From positions 925,103-989,102 of the forward strand of contig JAGFNQ010000187.1 of the NCBI GenBank assembly GCA_024364735.1: DNA of 64,000 bases, read 5' to 3'. Below, one piece after another: positions 10,598 to 22,394 of this stretch. Below the pieces are notes generated by a model. It saw only the letters and a program-made list of their open reading frames with translations. It searched no databases and had not been told where the DNA came from. Source of the DNA: Boesenbergia rotunda (taxonomy: Eukaryota > Streptophyta > Magnoliopsida > Zingiberales > Zingiberaceae). Each line of letters begins with the position of its first letter. The first letter of the stretch is position 1. A program made the translations under genes and the position numbers.

Positions 10598-11589
10598 AAG
10601 ATTGCACCAACATAAATCATAAACTAGTCATGCATAAGATAAAGTGGTACTACAGAAAACAAGCAAGAAGTATCCGCCTTATAGTGGAGAAGTTTATATG
10701 CTGAGAACCCCCCGTCCAATATATATCTGCAACAGAAACAAATCAGTATCCTGGAATAAAGGACATAATTTAGCTATCATAACATAGGATACCTTAGCTA
10801 AACAAATTATCTTAATCAACTAGGATTCATCCTAATTATAAGGTTTCATTTAACCAATCGAATTAAAGAATTAATCCCTAAGCTTCTCAATTCAAATAGA
10901 TTTAACCTAATCCCAATATGGTATCCTTATCCATATGTTAGAAATCCAATTCAGCTCGAACCAATGTAGCTCACGACATAGCTTAACCAAGCTCCATCAT
11001 CAACTAACCTAACAAGATATCATGGCACAAACTTAGGATCACGAGAACAACATCACTAAGCCCACTTCCCCACCATGGCTAATTGAAATCATGTGCAATA
11101 CAGGTTTCCCCGAAATCTGAATTTTCATCCAACAGAAGTATAGAATTAAACATCCAATTCATAATAGGGTTATCCCAAAATCCCATTCATCATTACACAC
11201 CATTTTGATTAGAGGGAAAACAACCAAATTATTATCAAGTTCTACCCTTCAAATCTACCAAAACAGAGCTCGTACTCAGAGACTCATGATAGCCCAATCA
11301 AAGCACTAAAATAGATCAAACTGATCACAAACATCCAATATCTACTAATCATAACATATCACATCACATGAAGTCTCTAGTTCTTACTTGATAAATTGGT
11401 TGGTGAAAACCCAATTACATCGGAAAAGGAATAGATGGAATCGCAAGTCTCTCATCTACTCTCTCAAATGATTTTCGACAGGGAAGATCAGCTCAAATCT
11501 GGCCGAAAATAGGGCTAGCAACTAAAATAGGGTGCAGCGTATATCTACGCCACATAGATACCTAGAACACATTATGTATACTTACAAGG
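10598..11589. other. Unassigned region
   Basis: No convincing gene, LTR or repeat was seen here. It lies between LTR-E and a Ty3 integrase remnant on the minus strand and may be the 3' part of that same decayed Ty3 element. Confidence 0.4.
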
Positions 11590-12100
11590 GGCGGTGATAG
11601 CACAAATCTAATCGAAAGGCTATCTCGCCTATCCGCTCACCTATCTCGAAGGGTCTGATGTACTGAAGGGCTAACTTGTCTTTCAATCCAAACCTTTCAA
11701 CCCCTTTTAGCATGTAAAACACATAGACATATCGGGTCATCCATAGAAAACCTTAATGGTCTCCGTCTCCGATATCCATCACGCACACTTCTAACAGATC
11801 CTCCAATGTTTGTATAGTGCACCCTGACTGTTCCTCTATCTACGGATGCATAATTGTACTAAAACAGAGCTATATACCTATGACCCATAGGAACCTATGC
11901 CAGAATCGTGAGGTGAATCGCATGTCTCTTCCCAATATGATACTCAGAGATATACCCTGTAGTCTGACAATCTCTCTATAGTATGTCCCTACTGGTGGTC
12001 CAATGGATCCGCCATACGGATCGACAACGATAAGCAAATTCGGTTAATCGCTCAACGATCACCCAAATCAAATCATGTACCCATCGAAATCCCTCATACC
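11590..12100 (-). pseudogene. Ty3 integrase remnant
   Basis: The minus strand, from 12100 leftward, resembles the second half of a Ty3 integrase core: a DRDPRF-like GRDMRFTSRFWHRF, a decayed FHPQTDGQ-like stretch (stops present) and TIQTLEDLLEVCV. After a gap comes the C-terminal domain with GVERFGLKDKLALQYIRPFE and GERIGEIAFRLDL. These match the chromovirus type in pattern. Several stops and substitutions show long decay. Its upstream part is removed by LTR-B at 12101. Confidence 0.8.
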
Positions 12101-13465
12101 TATTGGTGCCGGAAGCACCATATCGAACCTTGTTTTGATATTGGCAAAGGGTTCAAAGTTAAGTATTATTGGTGCTATAACGATGTTACTCAAGTGTGCA
12201 GAAAAAGTCCTAGGAATACTAGGCACGAAGTCCTGGTTCTATGAATTGGGCACTAAGTCCTGGCCGCGGGCTGGGCAACTAAGTCCTGACGTAAGGTTGG
12301 GCACTAAGTCCTGGCCGAGGTTTGGGCACCGAAGACCTGGTTCGAGGAATTGGGCACTAAGTCCTGGCCGAGGGCTGAGCACCGAAGACCTGGTTCGAGG
12401 AATTGGGCACTAAGTCCTGGTCGCAGACTGGGCACGAAGACCTGGTGAGTAAAGCTGGGCAAAAGTCAAACCGGATGAGCCGGTTGGCAAAAAGGTAAAT
12501 TCTCTTGAGAGGAGTAGGTGAGGACGTGTTCCCCGTCGAGGGAACATTAGGCGTCGGTTCGACCTAGGGTTCCATTTGGGAGACCCGAAGTCAGAACCAA
12601 GACAGCTACGGCTGTAAATAATGACTAACATTTTTGCTTAGTTTGTTTTGGAACTAACCTTGGTTGCAGGGACCGAAAGATTGTGTTTCTGTAGCTTAGA
12701 ACGCCCTAGAGGAAGGGGCAGGCAACTGGGCTAGGCGCCCGGGAGGTCCCAGGAGCCCAAGGTAAAAGGCTAAAACAGCAAGGAAGTAAGATCGCTTCAA
12801 ACTGCACTGGGCTAGGTGCCCGGGAGGTCCCGGGCGCCCAAGGTTAAAGCCAAAGTAGCCATCGAAGCAAATCTGCCACGAAGCCACTAGACCAGGTCAA
12901 CCTAGGCGCCCGAGAGGTCCCGGGCGCCCCAGTTAAACCAGGAGCCGAATCGGAGGGGATAAGCGATGATCGAGTTGCGGATAGAGGTTATCGCAGATGA
13001 AGGCACGTGTCAGGCGCCCCCAATGGATCAGGCGCCCCCAGGAGCACTATAAAAGGGTGCTCGACCCAAGGCTTCCACAACACATTCTCTCAACGCTCCA
13101 AAGTTTTTCGTTCAAGCGCTATGCCTCGGCAAACTCCGACTTCGAGATCTAGCGCTGACGATGACCCTCTGCACCGAAATACGATCCACATCGAGCGTTG
13201 GTAACGAAAAGTGTAGAAATTTTAATTTCCTGAAATACTGCTGTACTTAACTTGTAAATCCTTTTTGCGCGATTATAGAATTGCCCAAAGTAAACGGTCA
13301 AGGACCGTGGGCCTTGGAGTAGGAACCGACCGCGACTCTGAACCAAGTAAAAATTGACTTGTGTTCCTGTGTGATTTATTTCTTTCCGCTGCGTATTTTC
13401 TCTTTCTTTAATCCGAAAAGTTTTAACGATATTCACCCCCCTCTATCGTTTTCTTCGATTCAACA
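12101..13465 (+). repeat. LTR-B with primer site, plus strand
   Basis: 1365 bp, beginning TATTGGTGCCGGAAGCACC (TG has become TA) and ending CGATTCAACA. Modules in order: a tandem array around GTCCTGGCCGAGG and GACCTGGTTCGAGG (12225-12440), GGGCGCCC-type palindromes (about 12735-13040), TATAAAAG at 13048, and a C-rich tract before the end. A Met-tRNA primer site follows, so this is a 5' LTR whose element is cut short. Confidence 0.85.
13048..13055 (+). promoter_or_regulatory. TATA box of LTR-B
   Basis: TATAAAAG about 10 bp after the last GGCGCC palindrome. The same arrangement, with the same GAGCACTATAAAAG context, occurs in other LTR-B copies at 48175 and 58351 and, reversed, at 15264-15271. 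Confidence 0.75.
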
Positions 13466-13467
13466 AG

Positions 13468-13479
13468 TGGTATCAGAGC
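13468..13479 (+). other. Primer-binding site (Met-tRNA)
   Basis: TGGTATCAGAGC, a perfect copy, two bases after the LTR end CAACA. Confidence 0.9.
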
Positions 13480-13998
13480 GGGTGGCTCAAACTTGATGCA
13501 ACCACCAGTTTGAGTTTTTTTTTCAGATTTTTCGGATTTTTTGTATTTTTCACTTTTTTGGATTTTTTGCCTTTTTTAATTTTGAATTCTTAGTTTTTCA
13601 CCATAAGTCAGAATTGATAAAACGATCAATTGTTGAAAATTTGTCATAAACTTTTTATTATTATTTTAATATTTTTTCTCAAAATTCGTGCTACCTCAAT
13701 TCAACCAATCTCTTTTAACTCCTATTGTTTTTCATTATTCAGAATATTATTTTCTAAAAATTTGTCTCAAACTTTTTATTATTATTTTTTTATTATTCTG
13801 CCTCGAAATTCATGTAATATTTTTTTTGGGGTTTTTGTTTTTCTCTCCCGCACTACTAATCCAAGACCAAGTCTTGGTACATTTTTGTTGGTTCTTTTGT
13901 GTGCAAGGATTATTTTAAATGGCCAATCAAGAATCTCCGGTGTCGCCTTCTGCTTCCTCGCCAATCTGTGCTACCGTCCCCTCCATAGCACTAAGTTC
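13480..13998 (+). other. Leader after LTR-B, possible gag start
   Basis: T-rich leader with several tandem copies of a CTTTTTATTATTATTTTA-like segment. An ATG at 13919 opens a Ser/Pro-rich frame (MANQESPVSPSASSP) that could be the gag start, since it is a plausible distance from the primer site. It loses any family likeness by about 14000, where minus-strand Ty3 sequence takes over. I cannot exclude that it is only an antisense shadow. Confidence 0.3.
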
Positions 13999-13999
13999 A

Positions 14000-14839
14000 T
14001 CTAGCTGTCAGGTCGAAATGGAGCTAACCAATTTAGCTAGTTCGTCGGCCCTGACATTGTCTGCCCTGGAGATCTTCTGCAAGATAACCTCCGCGAAGGA
14101 GGCTTTCATGTCAGCGAGCGCCTTCTCACACTGGTTTGTAGAGGATGGGGAGCTCGGCGAGATATGCCTTCATGTCAGCGAGCGCCTTCTCTGGTCATCC
14201 CAATCAAACCTGGATGTTTTTCTCAGAATCTTGAAGAATGACAGAGTCCTGTTGTGGACCTGGAAATGAACCTGGATAGGGTCGTGATTCTACCATTCAG
14301 CCGCTGCACTTCCTTGATGTTGCGAGGGGAAGGCATATCCAAAATAGCCTTTACATTTTCTGAATTAGCCTCAATCCCCCTCTCCGTCACCATGTACCCC
14401 AAGAAACGGCCGCTCTTCACCCCGAATAGGCACTTAGCAGGGTTCAACTTCAGCTTGTTGGCCCTCAGGGTGGCGAGCGTCTCTTCTAAGTCGGCGATCA
14501 TGTCCTTTACTTTGTCAGTCTTGACCAAGATGTCGTCCATGTACACTTCGATGTTTCTCCCAATCTGATGCCTGAAGACTTTGTCCATCATCCGTTGGTA
14601 AGTTGTCCCAGCATTGCGCAATCCGAAAGGCATGACATTATAGCAATACGTGTCATCGGCTGTCACAAAGCTGACCTTCTCCTGGTCTTCGGGAGCGAGC
14701 GGAACTTGATGGTAGCCTTGATAAGCATCCAGCATTGAAATGAACTCACAACCGGCTGTAGAGTCTACTAACCGGTCTATTCGAGGCAAGGGATAATAGT
14801 CTTTAGGGCAGACCTTGTTCAAGTCACGAAAGTCAATAC
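14000..14839 (-). pseudogene. Tat-type Ty3 reverse transcriptase fragment
   Basis: The open piece at 14223-14822 (199 aa) is RT: PLPRIDRLVD, a DAYQGYHQVPLAPEDQEK block, FVTADDTYCYNVMPFGLRNA, and YMDD at the active site, then a GIEANSENVKAI connection. It reads like the Tat (Retand/Ogre) group. Below 14223 it continues with RNase H linker pieces (EKALADMKA; ISRADNVRADELAKL) in other frames, with a 20-bp direct repeat at about 14107 and 14173 that marks a deletion or duplication. The right end is cut by an LTR at 14840. Confidence 0.85.
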
Positions 14840-16082
14840 TGTTGGATCGAAGAAAACGATAGAGGGGGGTGAATATCGTTAAAAACTTTTCGGACTAAGA
14901 AAGAGCAAATACGCAGTGGAAAGAAATAAAGTACACAAGAACACAAGTCAATTTTTTACTTGGTTCGGAGTCGCGGTCGGCTCCTACTCCAAGGCTCACG
15001 GTCCCTGACTGTTTACTTTGGGCAATTCTATATTCGGAAAGATCTTTACAGATTGAGAGTATAGATATAGAATTTGAAAACTAAATCACAACACTTTCAT
15101 AAATTTAAAACATTACCGACGCCCGAGATGGATCGAATTCTGGAGCAGAGGGTCGTCGTCGGCGCTGAAATCTCGAAATGGAACTTTGCCGAAGTGCAGC
15201 GCATAAGCGAAAGTGTTTGGAGCGTTGGAAAGAATGCGTTGTGAAGCCTTGGGGTTGAGCCCCCTTTTATAGTGCTCATACGGGCGCCTGTGAGGTTGGG
15301 GGCGCCTAACACGTGCCCTTCGATCCGCGAATCCTTATCCACGGGCTCGGTCAGCGCTTATCCACCTCCACTTGGGGCGCCTGAGCTGATGGGGGCGCCC
15401 GTGACCTCACGGGCGCCTGATCCGGCTTGGTCCAGAGGCTTCGCAGCTATGTTTTGGGTTTTGCCTTCACTCTTGGGCGCCCGTATCCATACAGGCGCCT
15501 GAGCCCATTCGGACGCCTGTGTCCATTCGGGCGCCTAGGCCCAGTGAAGTCCCTCACTTGCAGACGACCAGTCCTTCGACCCTGCAACTTAGGTTAGTCC
15601 CAAAACATAATGAACATTGGTTACAACCGTAGCTGTCTTGGTTCTGACTTCGGGTCTCCCAAATGGAACCCTAGGTCGAACCGACGTCTACTGTTCCCTC
15701 GACGGGGAACACGTCCTCACCTACTCCTCTCAAGAGAGTTTACCTTTTGCCAACCGGCTCCTCCGGTTGGACTTTTTCCCAATCCACCTAACCAGGTCTT
15801 CGTGCCCAACTTCTGGTCAGTCTTCAGTGCCCAGCCCCTTGCCAGGACTTCTTGCCTAATCCTCGACCAGGACTTCTTTGCCCGACTTCCTGTCAGGTCT
15901 TCTTGCCCAGTCCTTGACCAGGACTTCTTTGCCCAGCCCTTTGCCAGGACTTCTTGCCTAGTGTACTTAGGACTTCTTCCTGCACACTCAGTGAACAAGT
16001 TAGATCACAATAACCTCTTAACTTTTGAACCCTTTGCCATTATCAAAACCCAGGTTTGACTTAGGTGCTGCCTGCACCAACA
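14840..16082 (-). repeat. LTR-B, 3' LTR of B1
   Basis: 1243 bp, TGTTGGATCGAAG to GCCTGCACCAACA. It is the reverse of 12101-13465 with the same modules: C-rich tract, TATAAAAG (plus-strand CTTTTATA at 15264-15271), GGGCGCC palindromes (about 15285-15540) and the hairpin-rich CCAGGACTTC array (15790-15980). Confidence 0.9.
15264..15271 (-). promoter_or_regulatory. TATA box of LTR-B (B1)
   Basis: Minus-strand TATAAAAG directly downstream, in the element's sense, of the GGCGCC palindromes. Same context as the other LTR-B copies. Confidence 0.7.
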
Positions 16083-16096
16083 ATCTCCCCCTTTTT
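16083..16096 (-). other. Polypurine tract of B1
   Basis: Minus-strand CAAAAAGGGGGAGAT abuts the 3' LTR. Additional CTCCCCCT-like copies occur near 16161 and 16704. Confidence 0.85.
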
Positions 16097-16296
16097 GATT
16101 TATGGCAACACGATTCAAAAAGTTAAGTTAATGAAACAAGTAAATAAACAAGGACGTAATTTCCTCCCCCTGGAAGAAATTCTCCCCATGAGTTTTTCAC
16201 AAATACGTGGGGTTTTTGAAAACATTTCTAAGTCCTTGTCTAATAATGAAAAGATATTTCAGGTTTTCAAGAAAATTTTCAAAAGGGATTTTCAAG

Positions 16297-16612
16297 TTAA
16301 AACTTAAAAAATTTTCCAAAATAATTTTGAAGTTTTTAGCAATTAGAAAAATTTTCCAAAATAATTTTGAAGTTTTTAGCACTTAGAAAAAATTTTCAAA
16401 ATAATTTTGAAGTTTTTAGCACACAGAAAATGTTTTCAAAATAATTTTGAAGTTTTTAACACTCAGAAAAAATTTTCAAAATAATTTTGAATTTTTAGCA
16501 CTTAGAAAATTTTTTAAAATAATTTTGAAGTTTTTAACACTTAGAAAATTTTTCAAAATAATTTTGAAGTTTTTAGCACTCAGAAAAATTTTCCAAAATA
16601 ATTTTGAATTAA
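16297..16612. repeat. Tandem repeat of about 40 bp
   Basis: Seven to eight copies of a unit resembling AAAATTTTCCAAAATAATTT followed by TGAAGTTTTTAGCACTTAG. A more diverged relative of this array occurs at about 49670-50150. It is non-coding; open frames such as 16447-16644 come from the repeat. Confidence 0.85.
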
Positions 16613-17027
16613 GTTACTTTTTGAAAAATGAGATAAAAGTTTGAAAAAAAAATTAATTTTTTAAAATTTAGATTTTAAAACCTTCTTTTCTCTCCTTTCC
16701 AATCTTTCCCCCTTTGTCATATATCAAAAAAAAATATAGCAAAAAAATTGAGTAAAGAAAGTAAAAATGTTGTATTGAACCAATTCTAAGCATAAACTGG
16801 ACCAAATCATTTAGATTTTCTCTTTCGGGTCCTGTCTAACCCAGTTAGCTACTTACTAACTGTTATAAACAGTAGCTTTCGCTAGGGTTAGTCAAGTTAA
16901 GTGATTTGATCAAGTTAGATTTTCTAAGCTTGACACTTAACCTGATTACTGTTCAATTTGTATTTATTGCCCCAATTACTGCAGATGCACTGACTTAAAG
17001 CATCTTGAATCAAGGCATAGACCTAAG

Positions 17028-17083
17028 CATCTCAACCCAGTCTAGGTTATCATTCAAAAGTACCCTAAGGTGCCTTTGAGATG
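17028..17083 (-). other. CATCTCAA stem-loop (B1 variant)
   Basis: CATCTCAA at 17028-17035 pairs with TTGAGATG at 17076-17083, loop 40 nt. Compared with the CATCTCAC/GTGAGATG arms in E, F and D, the terminal pair has changed from C-G to A-T on both sides, so pairing is kept. It lies about 150 nt downstream of the pol stop. Confidence 0.6.
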
Positions 17084-17230
17084 CTGGCTTCTAGATCTAT
17101 AGGTGCATGCAGTTCTAGGGTTAGGGCCTAAGCTAAGTCCATTTGTGAAAAAGACCTAGTTTTGAAGGGGATAAGTTTTTCAAAAACTAAGTCGGAAAAT
17201 CATTTTAAATTTCAAGATAAAAATGATTTT

Positions 17231-19497
17231 TCAAATAAATAAGAAATAAAACAGTTTTTGAACAAAAACATAAGTAGAGCAGTCATATTCTACTAAGCAT
17301 AACTCTAACTGCCTTCTTAGTGAGATGAACTCAGACTCAGGTAAGGGTTTGGTGAAGATATCAGCTAAGTTTGACTTTGAGTCTACATGCTTAAGGACTA
17401 TTTCACCCCTGGCTACATGATCTCTTACGAAGTGATGTTTAACCTCTATATGTTTTGTTCTAGAGTGTTGGATTGGGTTCTTAGTTAGATTAATTGAACT
17501 TATGTTATCAATGTAGACTTGGGTTTGGGTGTAATCAAGCTGGAAGTCCTTAAGAGTGTGCATCATCCATAAGAGTTGTGCTACACACTCTCCTAAAACA
17601 ACATATTCTGCTTCGGTTGTAGATAGAGCTACGCAGTGTTGCTTTCTACTGCACCAATTGACTAGACTATTTCCTAAATGTTGGCAGCTTCCACTTGTAC
17701 TCTTTCTATCTAGTTTGCATCCAGCATAGTCAGAATCAGAGTATCCTGACAGTTCAAAAGTTGAGGTCCTAGGATACCAAATCCCTACATTTAGGGTGTC
17801 CTTAATGTATCTAAGTATTCTTTTTAGGGTTGCTAAGTGTGTTTCCTTAGCACAGGTTTGGTATCTAGCACACATTCCTACAGCGAAAAGGATATCAGGT
17901 CTGCTAGCTGTAAGGTACAGTAGGCTTCCAATCATACTTCGATATAGTTTAAGGTCTACAGGTTTACCTTCAGAGTCACTATCAATTTTTACTTTTGTGG
18001 CCATAGGGGTACTTATGCTTTTGGAGTTATCCATTTTAAATTTCTTTATTAACTCCTTAGCATATTTGGATTGATGAACATAATTTCCATCCCTAGTTTG
18101 TTTAATTTGTAGTCCTAAAAAGAAGTTGAGCTCACCAACTAAGCTCATCTCGAATTCGTTTTCCATTATTTTTACAAATTCTTTTAAGAAGTTTGAGTTG
18201 GTGGAATCCGAAGATTATGTCGTCAACATAGATTTGGGCAATGAAGATGTCTTTTTCTAAGGTTTTGACAAACAGAGTTGAGTCAATTTGTCCTTGGTTG
18301 AATTCCTTAGAAATGAGGTAAGTTGATAGGCGTGCATACCATGCCATAGGTGCTTGTTTTAGTCCATAAAGTGTCTTATTAAGTTTGTAAACATAGTCGG
18401 GTTTTTCTAAGTCCTCAAAACCGAGGGGTTGTCCTACATAGACTTCTTCTTTGATAAACTCATTCAGAAAGGCCGACTTAACATCCATTTGGTAAAGTTT
18501 AAATCTTTTATGGGCTGCAAAGGCTAACAACATTCTAATAAACTCAAGTCTGGCTACTGGGGCATAGGTTTCGTCATAGTCTAACCCTTCGACTTGACTG
18601 AACCCTTCAGCTACTAAGCGGACTTTGTTTTTGACTATTTTCCCTTGGTCATTTAGTTTGTTCCTAAATACCCACTTAGTATCTATGATAGATTTGCCCT
18701 CAGATTTAGGTACTAGTTCCCAGACTTGGTTCATTTCAAATTGGGCTAACTCCTCTTGCATTGCTATGATCCAATCAGGATCAGGTAAGGCTTCCTCTAT
18801 AGTCTTAGGTTCAATTTTCGAAATCAGTGCGATCTGACTAAGATTTCTATAGGAAGACCTAGTTCTAACTCCTAAGGTTGGATCACCCATAATTTGATCA
18901 GTTGGGTGACTGAGTCTGGGTTTCTTGGTTCTTCTAGAACTTGGTTCAGCCTCAGGTCCGGCTGGATGGTTCAGTTCAGTATTTGGTTCAATTACTTGGG
19001 TTGGTTCAGTTATTGGTTCAGTAGTTGGTTCAATAGTCAGTTCATTTAGAGGTTCAACCAGTGGTTCAATTGATGGTTCCATAATTTGTTCATTATCTTC
19101 TTGATCAATATTTAATGGATTCAGGTGTGGATTATCAGATTTTGAATTAGTTTCCTCATCAAATATTAAATTCGTTGTTTCTTCAATTTTGTTGGTTTGT
19201 CTATTGTAGACCCTATAGGCCCTACTTATTGTTGAATACCCTAAAAATATTCCAGGGGTTGACTTAGACTGAAATTTACCTAGGTAGTCCTTGGTGTTTA
19301 GGATATGGACTTTGCACCCAAAGACCCTTAGGTAGTGTAGGTTAGGAAGTCTATGGTAATATAGTTCATAGGGAGTTTTATTATGTCGTTTGTTAATTAT
19401 GACCCTATTTTGGATATAGCAAGTCGTACTAATTGCTTCTGCCCAAAATTGGTTAGCTAGGTTGGATTCATTGAGCATAGTCCTAGCGGCTTCCTAT
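17231..19497 (-). pseudogene. Copia pol (integrase C-end, RT, RNase H) of B1
   Basis: Sirevirus-type pol. From 19478: integrase C-terminal part (MLNESNLANQFWAEA, NRVIINKRHNKTPYELY), a Glu/Pro/Thr-rich linker, then RT with QVWELVPKSEGKSIIDTKWV, YAPVARLEFIRMLLA, QMDVKSAFLN, YGLKQAPMAWY and the active site YVDDI. A frameshift near 18150 separates this from the 311-aa continuation (17231-18166), which holds RT thumb and RNase H (YSDSDYAGCKLDRKSTSGS, TTEAEYV, YIDNISSINL) and ends in ADIFTKPLPE. Only one frameshift is seen over about 750 codons, so decay is moderate. The 5' part is missing. Confidence 0.9.
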
Positions 19498-20516
19498 TGT
19501 TGGGAACGAGATGGCTAGAGAGGGGGGGTGAATATAGCCAATCACTTCTTCTTTGAAGAATTATCAAGTTTCTGCACTTGAAGTTGTTAAAAGCACAGCG
19601 GAAGTATGGGAAAACAAAACTTACAGAAACTAAAACCAAAACCTAACTAGCAAGATTAGCAAGATCGCTAACAAGGAGATTTTACAAGGTTCGGGGATAA
19701 CTTGCCCCTACTCCTTGGCGTGCCCTTAAGGTGGGCGATCCCTTGATCGTCGGCAGATCAAGCCCCGGTGATCACCGGATAAATCAGCAACCTCCTTCTC
19801 GGTGGAGAAACCTCTCCACAGCGTTTCAATCAAATATAAGTGTTTAAGCTCAATGAAACTACAAGAAAGATCTTACTCAAACCCTTGACAAGGACAAGAA
19901 CACAGCAAGCTTCCTTGAGCTCCACCCAGTGGCGATCTCACGCAAGAACCCTTCCCCGTGTCTTCCCACTGTCGGACTCCAAGCTTCTTGTTCCTTCCTT
20001 CAAGGCTCAAGTATGATGATTGCTTCTCAATAGCTTGCTCAGAATGATTGAAGAACTCAAGAACAGCAAGCTTGATGTGGAGAACTCAAAAACAGGAACT
20101 CAAGAGCACAAGACTTGATTCGATCAATTACTGAACACTACAACTCTCGTTCCTTTTGTTTCTCCGCTAAGCAACAGATGATCTCATCTCCAGCAGCCTC
20201 CAGCTGCCTCACTGCCAACGCGCCAGCTACACTGAACCCTAACTGAACTTCCTGAGCTCCCTCAGCCAAGCTTCAGTCAGCAGCTTCAGTCCTGCATCCA
20301 GCCGTTGCAACCTGTGTGGAGAAAGGGACAAACCTGCTCCAAGGAAAGCTCTCTTTGACTTCTCCTTAAGTGTTTGAATCCTCCCCTGTCACCTGAAACT
20401 TACTCAGAGTATTAGAGCAGCAAATCAAGCAGCATATCAAATATCAGAGGAAAGTGGCAGCGAATCGGTTGTGTTCAGACGTGATCAGAGCGTCTGACAA
20501 TGCAATTTGAATTAAA

Positions 20517-21170
20517 GTGATCGGTCACCGGACCGATCAGAGAGCCTCCTGATCGGTCACCAGACCGATCAGGCTGGTTCCAGACCGATCAGGCTTCGTC
20601 CTGATCGATCCCCAACGCTCAATTAGAAATCGCGATTTCCTTGAGATTCTCCTGGACCGATCACCAGACCGATCCCAGGTCGTGGATCGTTCATCGGACC
20701 GATCCACCCTTATATTGAGCGATTTCTGAGTTTCGCAGGCTAAGCCTTCTGATCGGTCACCTGACCGATCAGGCAGCCTCCTGATCGGTCACCAGACCGA
20801 TCAGAACCTGACCAGACCGATCAGGCTCCGTCCTGATCGATCATAGAGAGGAACCTGCGACGCTTGATCGTTCTCCGGAACGATCTGCACAGTAAACCTG
20901 ATCGGTCACCAGACCGATCAGGAGCAGTTCAGCAAGAGAACTCAACCTCACTGCTCACTCCCTGATCGGTCACCAGACCGATCAGGAGCCAGTCAATGGG
21001 TGAAACGCATACTCCCTGATCGGTCACCAGATCGATCAGGAGCAACACAGTAGGTTCCCAACCTCACTGTGTGCTCCCTGATCGGTCGCCCGACCGATCA
21101 GTCATCGCTGGATCGGTCACCAGACCGATCCACGAAGGAGCAGCGTGCCAAAATCCCTGATCGATCACCA
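20517..21170. promoter_or_regulatory. GATCGGTC/GACCGATC palindrome cluster in LTR-F
   Basis: More than a dozen inverted pairs of the form TGATCGGTC-N4-GACCGATCA, with 12 bp between the two CpGs in every intact pair I measured. Decayed copies lose one arm. The 5' LTR repeats the cluster at about 30950-31615. Function unknown; U3 regulatory role inferred from position. Confidence 0.7.
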
Positions 21171-21195
21171 GACCGATCCAGGGACTCAAACTCAG

Positions 21196-21670
21196 CCCTC
21201 CAAGCTAAGTTTCCATCCACCTTAGCCCTCCAAGCTAAGGATTTTCCATCTAACTCTCCAAGTTGGGAATTTGCACCTAACCCTCCAAGTTAGGACTTTT
21301 CACCTAGCCCTCCAAGCTAGGACTTTTCACCTAGCCCTCCAAGCTAGGACTTTTCACCCAACCCTTCCGAGTTAGAACATCATCCAACCTAGCCCTCCAA
21401 GCTAGGCACCTGACCCTCCAAGCCAGGACTTTTTCACCTAATTCTCCAGGATGGGAATTTGCACCTAACCCTCCAGGTTAGGACTTTTCACCTAGCCCTC
21501 CAAGCTAGGACTTTTCACCCAACCCTTCCGAATTAGGACTTTTCCAACACCTAGCCCTCCAAGCTAGGACTTTTCCAAACACCTAGCCTCCCAGACTAGG
21601 ATTTTCAACACCTAACCCTCCAGGTTAGGATTTTCCATCACCTAGCCCTCCAGACTAGGATTTCCCATAC
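21196..21670. repeat. CCTAGC/GCTAGG hairpin array in LTR-F
   Basis: About 17 units built as stem-CCTCCAA-stem, most of them followed by GACTTTTCA. Stems vary together: CCTAGC with GCTAGG, CCTAAC with GTTAGG, CCTTAGC with GCTAAGG. The copy in the other LTR lies at 31629-32103. Confidence 0.8.
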
Positions 21671-21774
21671 CATGCCTGATCCCCGATCAGGACTTAATCA
21701 TAATCATCATAATCAACCTAAACTAAAATCGATGTCAACACCAAAACAACAATCAGGGCCAGACTGCATCAACA

Positions 21775-21789
21775 ATCTCCCCCTTTTTG
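21775..21789 (-). other. Polypurine tract of F
   Basis: Minus-strand CAAAAAGGGGGAGAT abuts the 3' LTR. Extra CTCCCCCT-like copies lie near 21863, 21910 and 21966. Confidence 0.85.
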
Positions 21790-22394
21790 TTGTTTGACAA
21801 TCCGATTTTAAGTTTAGGGATTTCAATCAATATTCCAACTTTAGAATCATAGGGGAATCCAGATCCTCCCCCTACAACATGGTCATTCTAAACTTAACCA
21901 ATCCACACTCTCCCCCTTTGTCGAACACCGAAAAGGAGCTAGAGGGGCTGTTAAGTTTTAAACAAACTCCCCCTCAACCCTAGGGGTATCCCAAATCAAC
22001 AAAGATGTGATAGTTTGTGGACTAATCATACGACCGCATGTGAAAAGGTATCACAAGACATAGCAAGCACATGCATCATATGCGTATGAAGTATAAGATC
22101 ACAGAACATGCCATAATATTCATAAGTATCAAGCAAACATGGCAGTGTACGCATGAACATGGCAATGGATCAATCATGCAGATCATAGGCATATAAACAA
22201 CATGGCATCAACAATAGATATACTAATATCAGATAGGCATGTGAAACAAAGTCAGATAAGTCAAAACATAAGTCATCCAGACAAGTAGCAAAATACATGT
22301 GACACAAGATCACAACAGTCAAGTCACAGGGCATACAACCCTAAAGTATCATAGTCAAATCCGTAGATCATGATAAGACAGCAAGCATCCAAGC
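21790..22394 (-). other. 3' untranslated interior of F
   Basis: Between the third-ORF stop and the polypurine tract. AT-rich with many CATG/CATA short motifs and repeated CTCCCCCT; no gene seen. Confidence 0.6.

Larger units (their letters stand above)
14840..19497 (-). mobile_element. Copia element B1, 5'-truncated, minus
   Basis: A 3' LTR (14840-16082), polypurine tract, 3' non-coding region and the distal half of pol. Its 5' side stops inside integrase at 19497, where element F begins. The LTR and 3' region match the plus-strand fragment at 48589-50297. Confidence 0.85.
19498..21774 (-). repeat. LTR-F, 3' LTR
   Basis: 2277 bp, TGTTGGGAACGAGATGG to GACTGCATCAACA. In the element's direction it has the hairpin array (21670 down to 21196), then GATCGGTC palindromes (21170 down to 20517), then an 1 kb downstream part with a G-run and TGAATAT. 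Frames such as 21069-21293 (Arg/Ser/Asp repeats) come from the palindromes and are not genes. Confidence 0.95.

Noticed and set aside
10598..11589. Possible host gene fragment
   Set aside because: No open frame, splice-site pattern or recognised protein could be supported.
12075..12413. 112-aa Gly/Trp/Arg-rich frame
   Set aside because: It comes from the GTCCTGGCCGAGG repeats of LTR-B.
21069..21293. Frame rich in Arg-Ser-Pro-Asp repeats (also 31502-31726)
   Set aside because: It is the translation of the GATCGGTC palindromes in LTR-F.
21196..21670. CRISPR-like array of short repeats
   Set aside because: The units are contiguous LTR hairpins without unique spacers, and the same array occurs in both LTRs.
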